Of a stretch of 64,000 nt of DNA, positions 52,238-59,050 are shown one piece after another. How positions within the stretch are numbered: position 1 is the stretch's first letter; each line of letters begins with the position of its first letter. The stretch spans positions 62,001-126,000 of the forward strand of contig JANNSJ010000015.1 of the NCBI GenBank assembly GCA_031402435.1. Direction: 5' to 3'. The notes under the pieces are model-generated. The model searched no databases. It was not told where the DNA came from and saw only the letters and a list, made by a program, of their open reading frames with translations. The stretch comes from UBA11986 sp031402435 (lineage in GTDB: Bacteria > Bacteroidota > Ignavibacteria > UBA10030 > UBA6906). A program made the position numbers and the translations under genes.

Positions 52238-52522
52238 ATGCAAAAACTTGAAATCATTATTGAAGCGGTCGAGTTGAAACGTGTGGTGCGCATTCTTGAC
52301 GAATGCAATGTCCGGGGCTATTCCATCCTGCCGAACGTCATAGGTCGCGGCAATAAAGGCGGCGTCCGCAGCGGCGGCGATCTCTCCGACATTCTCAAGA
52401 ACGTGCTGGTCGTTACCGTTGACGAGCCGGATATTATTGTGCGCGTCGTGCAGAGAGTGAACGCTCTCCTTACGGACTATTCCGGCATCATGATTATTTC
52501 AGAAGTGACACTTTGTGAATAA
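52238..52522 (+). CDS. sbtB: SbtB-like PII protein
   Basis: 94 residues. PII fold: MQKLEIIIEAVELKRVVRIL at the start, the region GRGNKGGVRSGGD corresponding to the T-loop, and a final ISEVTLCE strand. SbtB forms trimers, binds adenine nucleotides such as cAMP or AMP, and plugs SbtA (family knowledge). The C-terminal redox loop of some cyanobacterial SbtB proteins is absent. It lies 4 bases after sbtA and is surely co-transcribed. Confidence 0.9.
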   Translation: MQKLEIIIEAVELKRVVRILDECNVRGYSILPNVIGRGNKGGVRSGGDLSDILKNVLVVTVDEPDIIVRVVQRVNALLTDYSGIMIISEVTLCE

Positions 52523-52610
52523 CGAGATGCTAAGAATTGTTAAGCAACTATTGGAGGAGTGACTTATGAACAGATTGACCACCGTATTCACAACCTGAAA
52601 ATATTTTCCA

Positions 52611-52732
52611 AGATACCTGATACTGAAAGTTGGACGAACGATCGCAGATATGGCAGGAGCCCGGAAATCCGTCCTGAGCACATCAGCGAGACAATCCAGT
52701 ATCGAAGTCTTGATACAAGTCTCACGGCATGA
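52611..52732 (+). pseudogene. Decayed fragment of the yifB 3' end (copy E)
   Basis: About 122 bases matching the last codons of yifB: LKVGRTIADMAG, then SEHISE-IQYRSLDxxL, with the stop TGA at 52730-52732 in the homologous place. One shift in the middle (GGAGCCCGGAAATCC) breaks the frame. It follows the sbtB stop by about 90 bases. Confidence 0.85.
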
Positions 52733-52815
52733 GGAATGTGCCCAATCCGGGAATCATTTTACCTGATCTTCGTGGTTGACAATCACGAGGTATCTTCATT
52801 ATCCGCTTTTCGTTC

Positions 52816-52846
52816 TTGACATTGAAGTCTCTCCGCTGCATATTAT
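52816..52846 (+). promoter_or_regulatory. Possible promoter of the small membrane-anchored protein
   Basis: TTGACA at 52816-52821 and TATTAT at 52841-52846. The 19-base spacing is longer than ideal; an alternative -10 (CATATT) gives 17. It lies about 70 bases before the next gene. Confidence 0.4.
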
Positions 52847-52912
52847 ACCCAAGCTTTTCTCCCTCCTCTTTCAATACTCAACATCTCTAAAATAAGATTC
52901 TAAGGTTTGGGT

Positions 52913-53323
52913 ATGGGTCAACAGCAAATCCTGCTCGTCATCTTGGCTGTATGTGTTTTGGCCATTGTTCTATCGATCGGAGTACTTGCATTGACCAACC
53001 ACGCAGTTTCTGATAACCGCGCGTTGGTTGCACAGGATCTCAACCTGATTGCGGGGAAAATTCAGAACTACGTCAATCTTCCGATGGAACAAGGCGGAGG
53101 AGGAGTGTCGTTTTATGTCTTAAGTCGCCTATCCGGAGTGCTGGATAATCTCGGTTGTCCTTCTTCGAATTCCCACGGAGACTACTTTATTAAAAAGGCC
53201 AAGAACGCTTCGAGCCTGCAGATCGTTGGTGTTGGGATTGAAGCGGGACGTGACCAGAAACATCCGCTGCGGATGATGATCACCGTCTGGAGAGATAGCA
53301 CTTCACTCTCTGAACTAAACTAG
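52913..53323 (+). CDS. Membrane-anchored protein of unknown function
   Basis: 136 residues from the ATG at 52913. The N-terminus MGQQQILLVILAVCVLAIVL is a single hydrophobic helix of the 'MGQQQxLLxILxxxxVGIAI' kind that recurs in Ignavibacteria-type genomes and is sometimes compared to pilin N-termini. The rest is a soluble domain facing outward (MEQGGGGVSFYVLSRLSGVL, ADY-like FIKKAKNASSLQIVGVGIE). No prepilin-peptidase motif is certain. A transposon sits 71 bases downstream. Confidence 0.65.
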   Translation: MGQQQILLVILAVCVLAIVLSIGVLALTNHAVSDNRALVAQDLNLIAGKIQNYVNLPMEQGGGGVSFYVLSRLSGVLDNLGCPSSNSHGDYFIKKAKNASSLQIVGVGIEAGRDQKHPLRMMITVWRDSTSLSELN

Positions 53324-53394
53324 TACCCACTGCAAGTAACATCCTCATCAGTCACATCCCTTTTCATTTCCACTGTTTACCAAATCCTGTTTTC

Positions 53395-53413
53395 GGTAGT
53401 GTCTCAGTTTGAA
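53395..53413 (+). repeat. Left terminal inverted repeat of the transposon
   Basis: GGTAGTGTCTCAGTTTGAA. Exact inverted match to 56437-56455. Preceded by the target duplication CTGTTTTC. Confidence 0.95.
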
Positions 53414-54249
53414 TCTAAAAGCAACGCCAAATCCTCAACCTTCCACAACTTTTTCGTAATTCCAGCCGCCATAGCAGGCGTAACCCTCAATGTCTTATGA
53501 ATCCGTACAAAGTTGTAGTACATGAAGTGAAGCGCAACCGCATGGGCGTGGTTTTCGACCTTCTTTGAGAAGGCATTTGTCAGGCGGGTAAACCTTCGCA
53601 TGTTCATTCGCATGGTAAGGTTCTGGCGTTCAACGTAGCTCGTTGAAACATGCTTGAGCGATGGGTTCCCTACTATCGGATGCTTCTCTATTCCCGTGCA
53701 TTCTGCTGGACTGTAGCGGTGATCGCTGTCTAATGATTTGCCGTACAACTTCACGAGTTGTGCAAAATCCACATCCGCACCAAACGATTCCTCAACCGCA
53801 TCCAAGTACGCCTTCAAACCGTCCGTTGTAAGCTGGACACGGTTCGCCAAACGTGAAGCAACATCATCCATGAACAAACGGGCATACGTTGCATCACGGT
53901 TTCCGACAAGCCAAGTGATGGCAAGTTTAGAATCTGCATCAAGCCCTACCCATGTCCACACGCTACCCATGCCGTACTTGCCTTGAAGGTTATCGGGAAG
54001 GTTCTTGTCTTTGGCGTAAATGAATGACCAGATTTCATCGCACTGCACTCGTTTCGATTTCACGTTGCGAACGTGTTCGTCGTGGTAGGATTGGCAAGCC
54101 GCGCCAATGTCAACGAGTAGCTTTGTGACCGTATTGATTGAAACATCAGCAAGACGGGACGTTGCGCGAAGGCTCGTACCTTCAACGAGAAGTCCGATGA
54201 TCTGAGTGCGTTTTTCGAGGGTCAATCTATTCATGGTAAGGGCTTTCAA
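53404..54249 (-). CDS. IS1-family DDE transposase
   Basis: 281 residues from a TTG at 54249 that follows GGAGGTGACAA; an ATG five codons later is the alternative. An N-terminal helix-turn-helix (ATSRLADVSINTVTKLLVDI) precedes the catalytic core with CDEIWSF (Asp ~71), LTTDGLKAYLDAVEE (Asp ~143) and SYVERQNLTMRMNMRRFTRL (Glu ~205), the last being the IS1 'ERxNLTxRxxxRR' signature. Intact and probably active. No IS1-type programmed frameshift is needed: the whole protein is in one frame. Transcribed divergently from the cargo. Confidence 0.93.
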   Translation of the reverse strand: MKALTMNRLTLEKRTQIIGLLVEGTSLRATSRLADVSINTVTKLLVDIGAACQSYHDEHVRNVKSKRVQCDEIWSFIYAKDKNLPDNLQGKYGMGSVWTWVGLDADSKLAITWLVGNRDATYARLFMDDVASRLANRVQLTTDGLKAYLDAVEESFGADVDFAQLVKLYGKSLDSDHRYSPAECTGIEKHPIVGNPSLKHVSTSYVERQNLTMRMNMRRFTRLTNAFSKKVENHAHAVALHFMYYNFVRIHKTLRVTPAMAAGITKKLWKVEDLALLLDSN

Positions 54250-54334
54250 TTGTCACCTCCAATATAATCAATCATGCTTAACAAGTCAAGCACAAAGTTC
54301 AGTTTGTGGCACTCGTGTATAAATATAATAAAGT

Positions 54335-54402
54335 TTGGTAAAATGTCCAATGTCTATTGATTTTATCCTGAAAATGATTATATTGGTGTTGGTAAAACGT
54401 CC
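54335..54402 (+). promoter_or_regulatory. Operator-like direct repeats upstream of the HTH-ImmA gene
   Basis: TTGGTAAAATGTCC (54335-54348) and TTGGTAAAACGTCC (54389-54402), 54 bases apart in the same orientation, between a TATAAT box (54324-54329) and the gene start at 54422. A second element, CCAATATAATC (54259-54269), is inverted as GATTATATTGG (54376-54386) and lies before the divergent transposase. Likely binding sites of the HTH protein itself (inference). Confidence 0.5.
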
Positions 54403-54421
54403 GAACACAATTGAGGTACTC

Positions 54422-55603
54422 ATGGTACAAGAGGCATTTGAGGCTATTCTGGATCAGCCTGCAAGCATAGGTTTTGCAGCATTTATCCAATCAAAGTTGG
54501 ACGAGCTGGGGATTACAAAGAACTACCTGTGTAAAGCAACGGGAGTTGATAACAAATCACTCACCCGCATATTGAACGGGGAAGCAAAAAAGGTCGATGT
54601 GGTTACAATCCTGAAGCTGGGAGATTTTCTTGGTATTGATTATAGAGACGTATTGCAGCATTATCTTGCCGAATTAGAGGTTGAGGGTATTAGGCAGATA
54701 GAATCAGCAAGAAAGGCTGGGTTTCTGATCAGGAATTTTGATCTTGATGGACTTAAACAAATCGGATTCATTACTCATAAGGGTGATTTTGATGCCATTG
54801 AAAAGAAAATCTTGAAATTTTTCCGATTCCAGTCTCTGCGTGAATATGAACAGGGTCGATTGGTGTTTGGACAACTGTTTAGCCGTACACATCGCAACGC
54901 CTCCGAAAAGATGCTCCAACTATGGTGTACCACCGCAATAGGAGAATTGAAGGAAATCCAAAATCCATACATATTTGACCTTCATCAAGTTAAGCAGGTA
55001 ATCACACGTCTTAGTATTCTCACCAGCGACGAAGTAAACGGATTATTATCTGCGGTCAAGACTCTTTTCCGTGCAGGAGTCACCGTTTTGGTTAATCCAT
55101 ACATTGGAAAGACTCAGATTAGAGGGGCTACATTTATTGTGGATGGAAAGCCGTGCATTGTTCTCCAAGATTTCCGCAAAGCATACGATACAATTTGGTT
55201 TGCATTGGCTCATGAACTTTGCCATGTGGTTAAGGATTTGGAACTTATTAACCATTTGAAATATCATGTCAGCATCGAGAAGGGTAATAACGATTTGTTT
55301 GTGGATGAAACTATCGAGCAGCGTGCGAACGATTTTGCAGGTGAGCTTCTCTTGCCAGACAAGAAGATGAAGTTTATTGCTGGTTACATAGATATTCCAG
55401 GCATGGTGAAAAAGTGCGCTCGTAAATGGCAAGTCAGCGAATCAATTATCTACGGTCAGTATGCACACCGTTACAAACAAAAGTTCTACTATAGCAAGGC
55501 AAAAAAAGCTGACGTTGCGATTCAACAGTTACTCATAAGAGACCTTTTCGGGAAAGACGATATTCAAACCGCCGTGGAACAGGTCAAGCATCTATACAAG
55601 TAA
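54422..55603 (+). CDS. HTH-ImmA/IrrE-type metallopeptidase regulator (transposon cargo)
   Basis: 393 residues from the ATG at 54422, chosen because TTGAGGTACTC precedes it; the longer frame from 54335 runs through the operator-like repeats. The N-terminal third has an XRE-type helix-turn-helix (LGITKNYLCKATGVDNKSLT). The C-terminal part is an ImmA/IrrE zinc metallopeptidase with HELCH (~264-268) and the second motif EQRANDFAGELLLPDKKM. ImmA cleaves phage-type repressors and IrrE cleaves DdrO after DNA damage; fused forms also act in toxin-antitoxin-like and phage-defence loci. The substrate here is unknown; the repressor may be its own HTH partner or a host factor. Confidence 0.9.
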   Translation: MVQEAFEAILDQPASIGFAAFIQSKLDELGITKNYLCKATGVDNKSLTRILNGEAKKVDVVTILKLGDFLGIDYRDVLQHYLAELEVEGIRQIESARKAGFLIRNFDLDGLKQIGFITHKGDFDAIEKKILKFFRFQSLREYEQGRLVFGQLFSRTHRNASEKMLQLWCTTAIGELKEIQNPYIFDLHQVKQVITRLSILTSDEVNGLLSAVKTLFRAGVTVLVNPYIGKTQIRGATFIVDGKPCIVLQDFRKAYDTIWFALAHELCHVVKDLELINHLKYHVSIEKGNNDLFVDETIEQRANDFAGELLLPDKKMKFIAGYIDIPGMVKKCARKWQVSESIIYGQYAHRYKQKFYYSKAKKADVAIQQLLIRDLFGKDDIQTAVEQVKHLYK

Positions 55604-55636
55604 CTAACTCGTCATTCAAATCACGAAGGGAACAAC

Positions 55637-56137
55637 ATGGAAAAAAAGAAGGCTACAGAGGAACAGAAGAAAGATATTTGGGCTGACCCCGATTTGGGAG
55701 AACTGCTCTTTGCTTCGGAAGTAAATCGTGACAAAGAAACCGTTGATCCCACAGAGGGAAAAGTTGAGGACGAAGAGGTTATTGAAGAACCTGACACCGA
55801 AGATCCAGATTTGGCACATGAACTGTATCATCAAACCCTTCAACCTCTACTTCGCGCTCACCTAAAACGTGCTTCCCTCGAAGCCAGAAAGTTAACACGC
55901 GCGCAAGTGAACTTGCTCTTGAAAGATGGACATGAGAAGGGAAGAGATGGGAAGCAAGGGTATCAGTATCGAATGGAGCAAGCCATTTCGATTTTGCAAC
56001 GGTGGGAAAGAATGTGCAACGCGAAGATGATACCGCCAACCGAATCAAAGTTTTTTAGACTGTTCGCGATGATGAAAGAAGCGGTAGATGCTATCTTGGA
56101 ACAGCGCAAACAGCAAGAGGGGAAAGCTACTTCTTAG
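55637..56137 (+). CDS. Acidic helical protein of unknown function (transposon cargo)
   Basis: 166 residues, start after GAAGGGAACAAC. The N-terminal half is strongly acidic and low-complexity (EGKVEDEEVIEEPDTEDPDL); the C-terminal half is helical and basic (LRAHLKRASLEARKLTRAQ, QYRMEQAISILQRWERM). No family recognised. It follows the HTH-ImmA gene by 33 bases in the same direction, so it may be co-expressed and is a candidate partner or substrate (inference). Its last 11 bases overlap the end of the convergent small gene. Confidence 0.7.
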   Translation: MEKKKATEEQKKDIWADPDLGELLFASEVNRDKETVDPTEGKVEDEEVIEEPDTEDPDLAHELYHQTLQPLLRAHLKRASLEARKLTRAQVNLLLKDGHEKGRDGKQGYQYRMEQAISILQRWERMCNAKMIPPTESKFFRLFAMMKEAVDAILEQRKQQEGKATS

Positions 56138-56360
56138 CCCATCGTTTCTTTGCAGCACGTTTTGCAATTGCAGATCGTTGATCGGCGGTAAGGGATTTAG
56201 CCCGTGCCTTGCCGCCTTTCAATCCCCCCATCCTACCCAACGCAACGGCGTGCGGGTTCTTCCCATCATCGGTCACAGCCTCGGTAATCTCACCCGTAGC
56301 GAGGGCAACGATGGACTTCGCAAGCTGGTTCGTGTCTTTCGGTCTCTTAGGTCTCTTCAT
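56127..56360 (-). CDS. Small basic protein, histone-tail-like (transposon cargo)
   Basis: 77 residues from the ATG at 56360. Lysine/arginine/alanine-rich with the pattern NPHAVALGRMGGLKGGKARA, then RSAIAKRAAKKRWAKK at the end. Small proteins of this kind, with a 'GRxGGLKGGxARA ... AxxRW' pattern, are widespread and often lie near mobile genes; the composition suggests nucleic-acid binding. Not assigned a function. Converges on, and overlaps by 11 bases, the acidic protein gene. Confidence 0.65.
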   Translation of the reverse strand: MKRPKRPKDTNQLAKSIVALATGEITEAVTDDGKNPHAVALGRMGGLKGGKARAKSLTADQRSAIAKRAAKKRWAKK

Positions 56361-56436
56361 GCAGTAAGGTACTAAACCGCTCAAGCATAGTCAAGACACT
56401 TTAGCGAGAAACCTACGCGCCGCCCTAAGTCTATAT

Positions 56437-56455
56437 TTCAAACTGAGACACTACC
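56437..56455 (-). repeat. Right terminal inverted repeat of the transposon
   Basis: TTCAAACTGAGACACTACC, the exact complement of the left end; followed by the target duplication CTGTTTTC. Confidence 0.95.
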
Positions 56456-56531
56456 CTGTTTTCTGTCGAATTGTGTCTGCTCAACGTTTTCCCTATCTTG
56501 TAACGCATTTTTATCATTTCATTGGATCGCA

Positions 56532-57542
56532 ATGTACACAGTAACACTTATTCCCGGCGACGGGATCGGCCCAAGCATTTCTGATGCCACCGTCAGGATT
56601 ATCGACGCAACAGGTGTGAAGATTGAATGGGAAAGGGTCGAAGCCGGACTCGCTGCGATTGATAAGTATAAGGACCCACTTCCTCCACACGTTCTGGAGT
56701 CCATTGAAAGAACGAAGCTTGCCCTCAAAGGACCTCTGACGACACCGATCGGATCAGGTTTCCGAAGTGTGAACGTTGCGTTGAGGAAAGAGTATGATCT
56801 GTACGTGAACCTCAGACCTGTCCGTTCGTTCGAAGGGGTCCAGTCACGTTACAAGGACATTGATTTGGTGATTGTCCGGGAAAACACCGAGGAGTTCTAT
56901 GCAGGCATTGAACACTACATTGACCCGTCGCGGAGCGCGGCAGAGACGATCGGCGTTGTTACGCGTTCAGGTTCGACGCGCATCATTGAATATGCGTATG
57001 AGTATGCCCGCACCCACAAACGGAAAAAGGTGACCACTGTTCACAAAGCGAACATCCTGAAGTACACCGGTGGCCTCTTTCTTGAAGTCTCGCGCCATGT
57101 TGGAGCACACTATCCGGATGTCCTGACGGAGGACAAGATCGTTGACAACATGGCAATGCAGATGGTGATCAATCCGTATCTATTCGACGTGATCGTAACA
57201 ACGAATCTTTTTGGAGATATTCTGTCTGATCTCGCCTCGGGGTTGGTTGGTGGTTTGGGGTTGGCGCCGGGAGCGAACATCGGGTACAATGCTGCGATCT
57301 TTGAAGCGGTCCATGGGAGCGCTCCGGATATCGCCGGAAAGAATCTTGCCAATCCGTGTGCACTCGTGCTTGCCAGTGCTATGATGTTACGTCACCTGAA
57401 GGAATTTGATGCTGCAAACAAGATTGAACATGCGGTTGCCGCTGTCATCCGGGAAGGGAAGTACGTGACGAAGGATCTTAATGCAACAAGTCATGTGGGA
57501 ACAACGGAGATGACAGACGCGATCATAAAACAAATCGGATAG
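56532..57542 (+). CDS. NAD-type isocitrate/isopropylmalate dehydrogenase family enzyme
   Basis: 336 residues. Metal-dependent beta-decarboxylating dehydrogenase: VTLIPGDGIGPSISDATV at the start, LKGPLTTPIGSGFRSVNVAL (substrate loop with Ser/Asn pattern of isocitrate rather than isopropylmalate enzymes), LYVNLRPVRS, VIVRENTEEFYAGIEH, catalytic TVHKANILKYTGGLF, and the metal ligands in TTNLFGDILSDLASGLVGGL and EAVHGSAPDIAGK. Best read as homomeric NAD-dependent isocitrate dehydrogenase of the TCA cycle. The transposon ends only 76 bases upstream of its ATG, so its native promoter has probably been displaced. Confidence 0.88.
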   Translation: MYTVTLIPGDGIGPSISDATVRIIDATGVKIEWERVEAGLAAIDKYKDPLPPHVLESIERTKLALKGPLTTPIGSGFRSVNVALRKEYDLYVNLRPVRSFEGVQSRYKDIDLVIVRENTEEFYAGIEHYIDPSRSAAETIGVVTRSGSTRIIEYAYEYARTHKRKKVTTVHKANILKYTGGLFLEVSRHVGAHYPDVLTEDKIVDNMAMQMVINPYLFDVIVTTNLFGDILSDLASGLVGGLGLAPGANIGYNAAIFEAVHGSAPDIAGKNLANPCALVLASAMMLRHLKEFDAANKIEHAVAAVIREGKYVTKDLNATSHVGTTEMTDAIIKQIG

Positions 57543-57571
57543 AGGGTCGAAGGGGAGTAGAATCAAATCAA

Positions 57572-57600
57572 TGGAGTGTTGGAGGGTGTCCAACACTCCA
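57572..57600. terminator. Hairpin between convergent genes
   Basis: Perfect 12-bp stem TGGAGTGTTGGA / TCCAACACTCCA with a GGGTG loop, midway between the isocitrate dehydrogenase (plus) and M16 (minus) stop codons. The minus-strand side is followed by a moderately T-rich run (TTGATTTGATT), so it probably serves mainly the peptidase operon. Confidence 0.75.
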
Positions 57601-57610
57601 TAATCCAAAC

Positions 57611-59050
57611 CTATTGCGTTATCCTGTTTCCTTCGGCGTCACAGAGTATGGTTTCTCCCAACCCTAGTTTCTCCGATCCTTCGCGTATCACCTTCACATC
57701 GCCCACGACAACGAACGCCATCCTTGATGAGTCAAGGTATTTCTTGGCCACCTTCTTCACGTCGTCGACGCTCACCTTGTCGATGTTCTGAAGGTAGGTC
57801 TCATAATAATTTTCAGGCAGATTGTACAGAACGATGTTCTGCATTGCCCCTGCGATCTGTGCCGGCGTCTCGAAGTTCAATGCAAAATTGCCGGCGAAGC
57901 CCTTCTTCACGAACGCAATTTCATCCGCTGATGCACCTTCCTCATACATCCTGTCAATTTCGTACCTGAATTCACGCAAGGAGCTGTCGGTCTTGGCTGT
58001 TGTTACTCCGGCGCTTGCCACAAAAGGTCCGGGCTGTTTGTTGAAGCTGAAACCGGAGCGTGCCCCGTACGTGAAGCCGTGTTTTTCCCGGAGGTTCAGA
58101 TTCAGTCTGCTTGAGAACTGACCACCGAGGATCCTGTTCATCAGGCTTATGGGGAAAAAATCCGGAGTGCTTCGTGCTGCTGCCGGACTGCCGATACGGA
58201 CCTCCGATTGTGCGGCCCCTGGTTTGTCGATGAGGTACAGCCTCCGTTTGTCCACCGTTGGTGTTGAGGGCAATGTCACTGTTGGTATGGGAGCAGACTT
58301 CCATCCTCCAAGCAATTTCTCGAGGCGTTTCGTGATGTCTGCGAGGGTGACGTCACCAACCACGATCATGGTGGCATTGTTCGGTCGATAGTACGTGCTG
58401 TAAAAGTTCAGAAGATCATCGCGCGTCATCCCGGTCAACGAAGCCTCGGTCCCTGACGCGTCGTTCCCGTACGGATGATTCTGACCATACGTGATACGGG
58501 AAAACGCAATGCCCGCAATTGCTGTCGGTCTGTCCTTCTGTTGCAGCAATGCTGTCTGCCGTTGTTTCCTCAACCTCTCAAACTCCTTTTGAGGGAATGT
58601 TGGATTGGCAAGAACATCTGCGTAGACGGCGAGCCCTTCTTCGAGCCGTTTGGTGATGGTGTTGAGTGTGAGGTATGACCCATCAGCATCCGAGCGGGCG
58701 CCCAGCGAGGCTCCAATGAACTCCAGTTCATCGGCGATCTTCAGCGCGTCGCGTGAGGTGGTGCCCTCATCGATCACATCGGCGGTCATGGATGCAATCC
58801 CTGGCCTGCTGATCGGGTCGTGATCAGACCCTGCCTGGATGACGAGATTGAATGCAACAATCGGCAATTCATGTTGCTCGACCAACCAGACGTTGAGTCC
58901 GTTTGCCAGCTTCGCTTTCTGAATTGTTGGAAGTTGAACTCTCGGTGTTCCCAACGGGCCGGGACGTTGTGTACGATCCTGTGCCAGTGTCACGAGACTC
59001 ATGGATGCTGTCATGATCATCACGCCCGCCTTTACTGTAAGTGAGTTCAT
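57611..59050 (-). CDS. M16 peptidase-family protein, non-catalytic subunit
   Basis: 479 residues with a signal peptide (SLTVKAGVMIMTASMSLVTLA). Two M16 domains follow, but the usual zinc motif HxxEH is missing: the aligned position reads IASMTADVIDEGT. The second-half motif RITYGQNHPYG and the substrate-binding region (SRLNLNLREKHGFTYGARSG, with the R/Y pair) are kept. This is the regulatory partner of a heterodimeric periplasmic peptidase, as in other paired M16 proteins. Its start overlaps the stop of the catalytic partner by 4 bases. Confidence 0.9.
   Translation of the reverse strand: MNSLTVKAGVMIMTASMSLVTLAQDRTQRPGPLGTPRVQLPTIQKAKLANGLNVWLVEQHELPIVAFNLVIQAGSDHDPISRPGIASMTADVIDEGTTSRDALKIADELEFIGASLGARSDADGSYLTLNTITKRLEEGLAVYADVLANPTFPQKEFERLRKQRQTALLQQKDRPTAIAGIAFSRITYGQNHPYGNDASGTEASLTGMTRDDLLNFYSTYYRPNNATMIVVGDVTLADITKRLEKLLGGWKSAPIPTVTLPSTPTVDKRRLYLIDKPGAAQSEVRIGSPAAARSTPDFFPISLMNRILGGQFSSRLNLNLREKHGFTYGARSGFSFNKQPGPFVASAGVTTAKTDSSLREFRYEIDRMYEEGASADEIAFVKKGFAGNFALNFETPAQIAGAMQNIVLYNLPENYYETYLQNIDKVSVDDVKKVAKKYLDSSRMAFVVVGDVKVIREGSEKLGLGETILCDAEGNRITQ

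Larger units (their letters stand above)
53395..56455. mobile_element. IS1-family transposon with cargo genes
   Basis: A 3,061-base unit with perfect 19-bp terminal inverted repeats, GGTAGTGTCTCAGTTTGAA at the left (53395-53413) and its complement at the right (56437-56455), bordered by an 8-bp direct target duplication CTGTTTTC (53387-53394 and 56456-56463). It carries an IS1-type transposase gene whose stop codon lies inside the left repeat, plus three passenger genes: an HTH-ImmA/IrrE metallopeptidase, a 166-residue acidic protein and a 77-residue basic protein. An 8-9-bp duplication is normal for IS1. The perfect ends and duplication indicate a recent, probably still mobile insertion. Confidence 0.95.
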
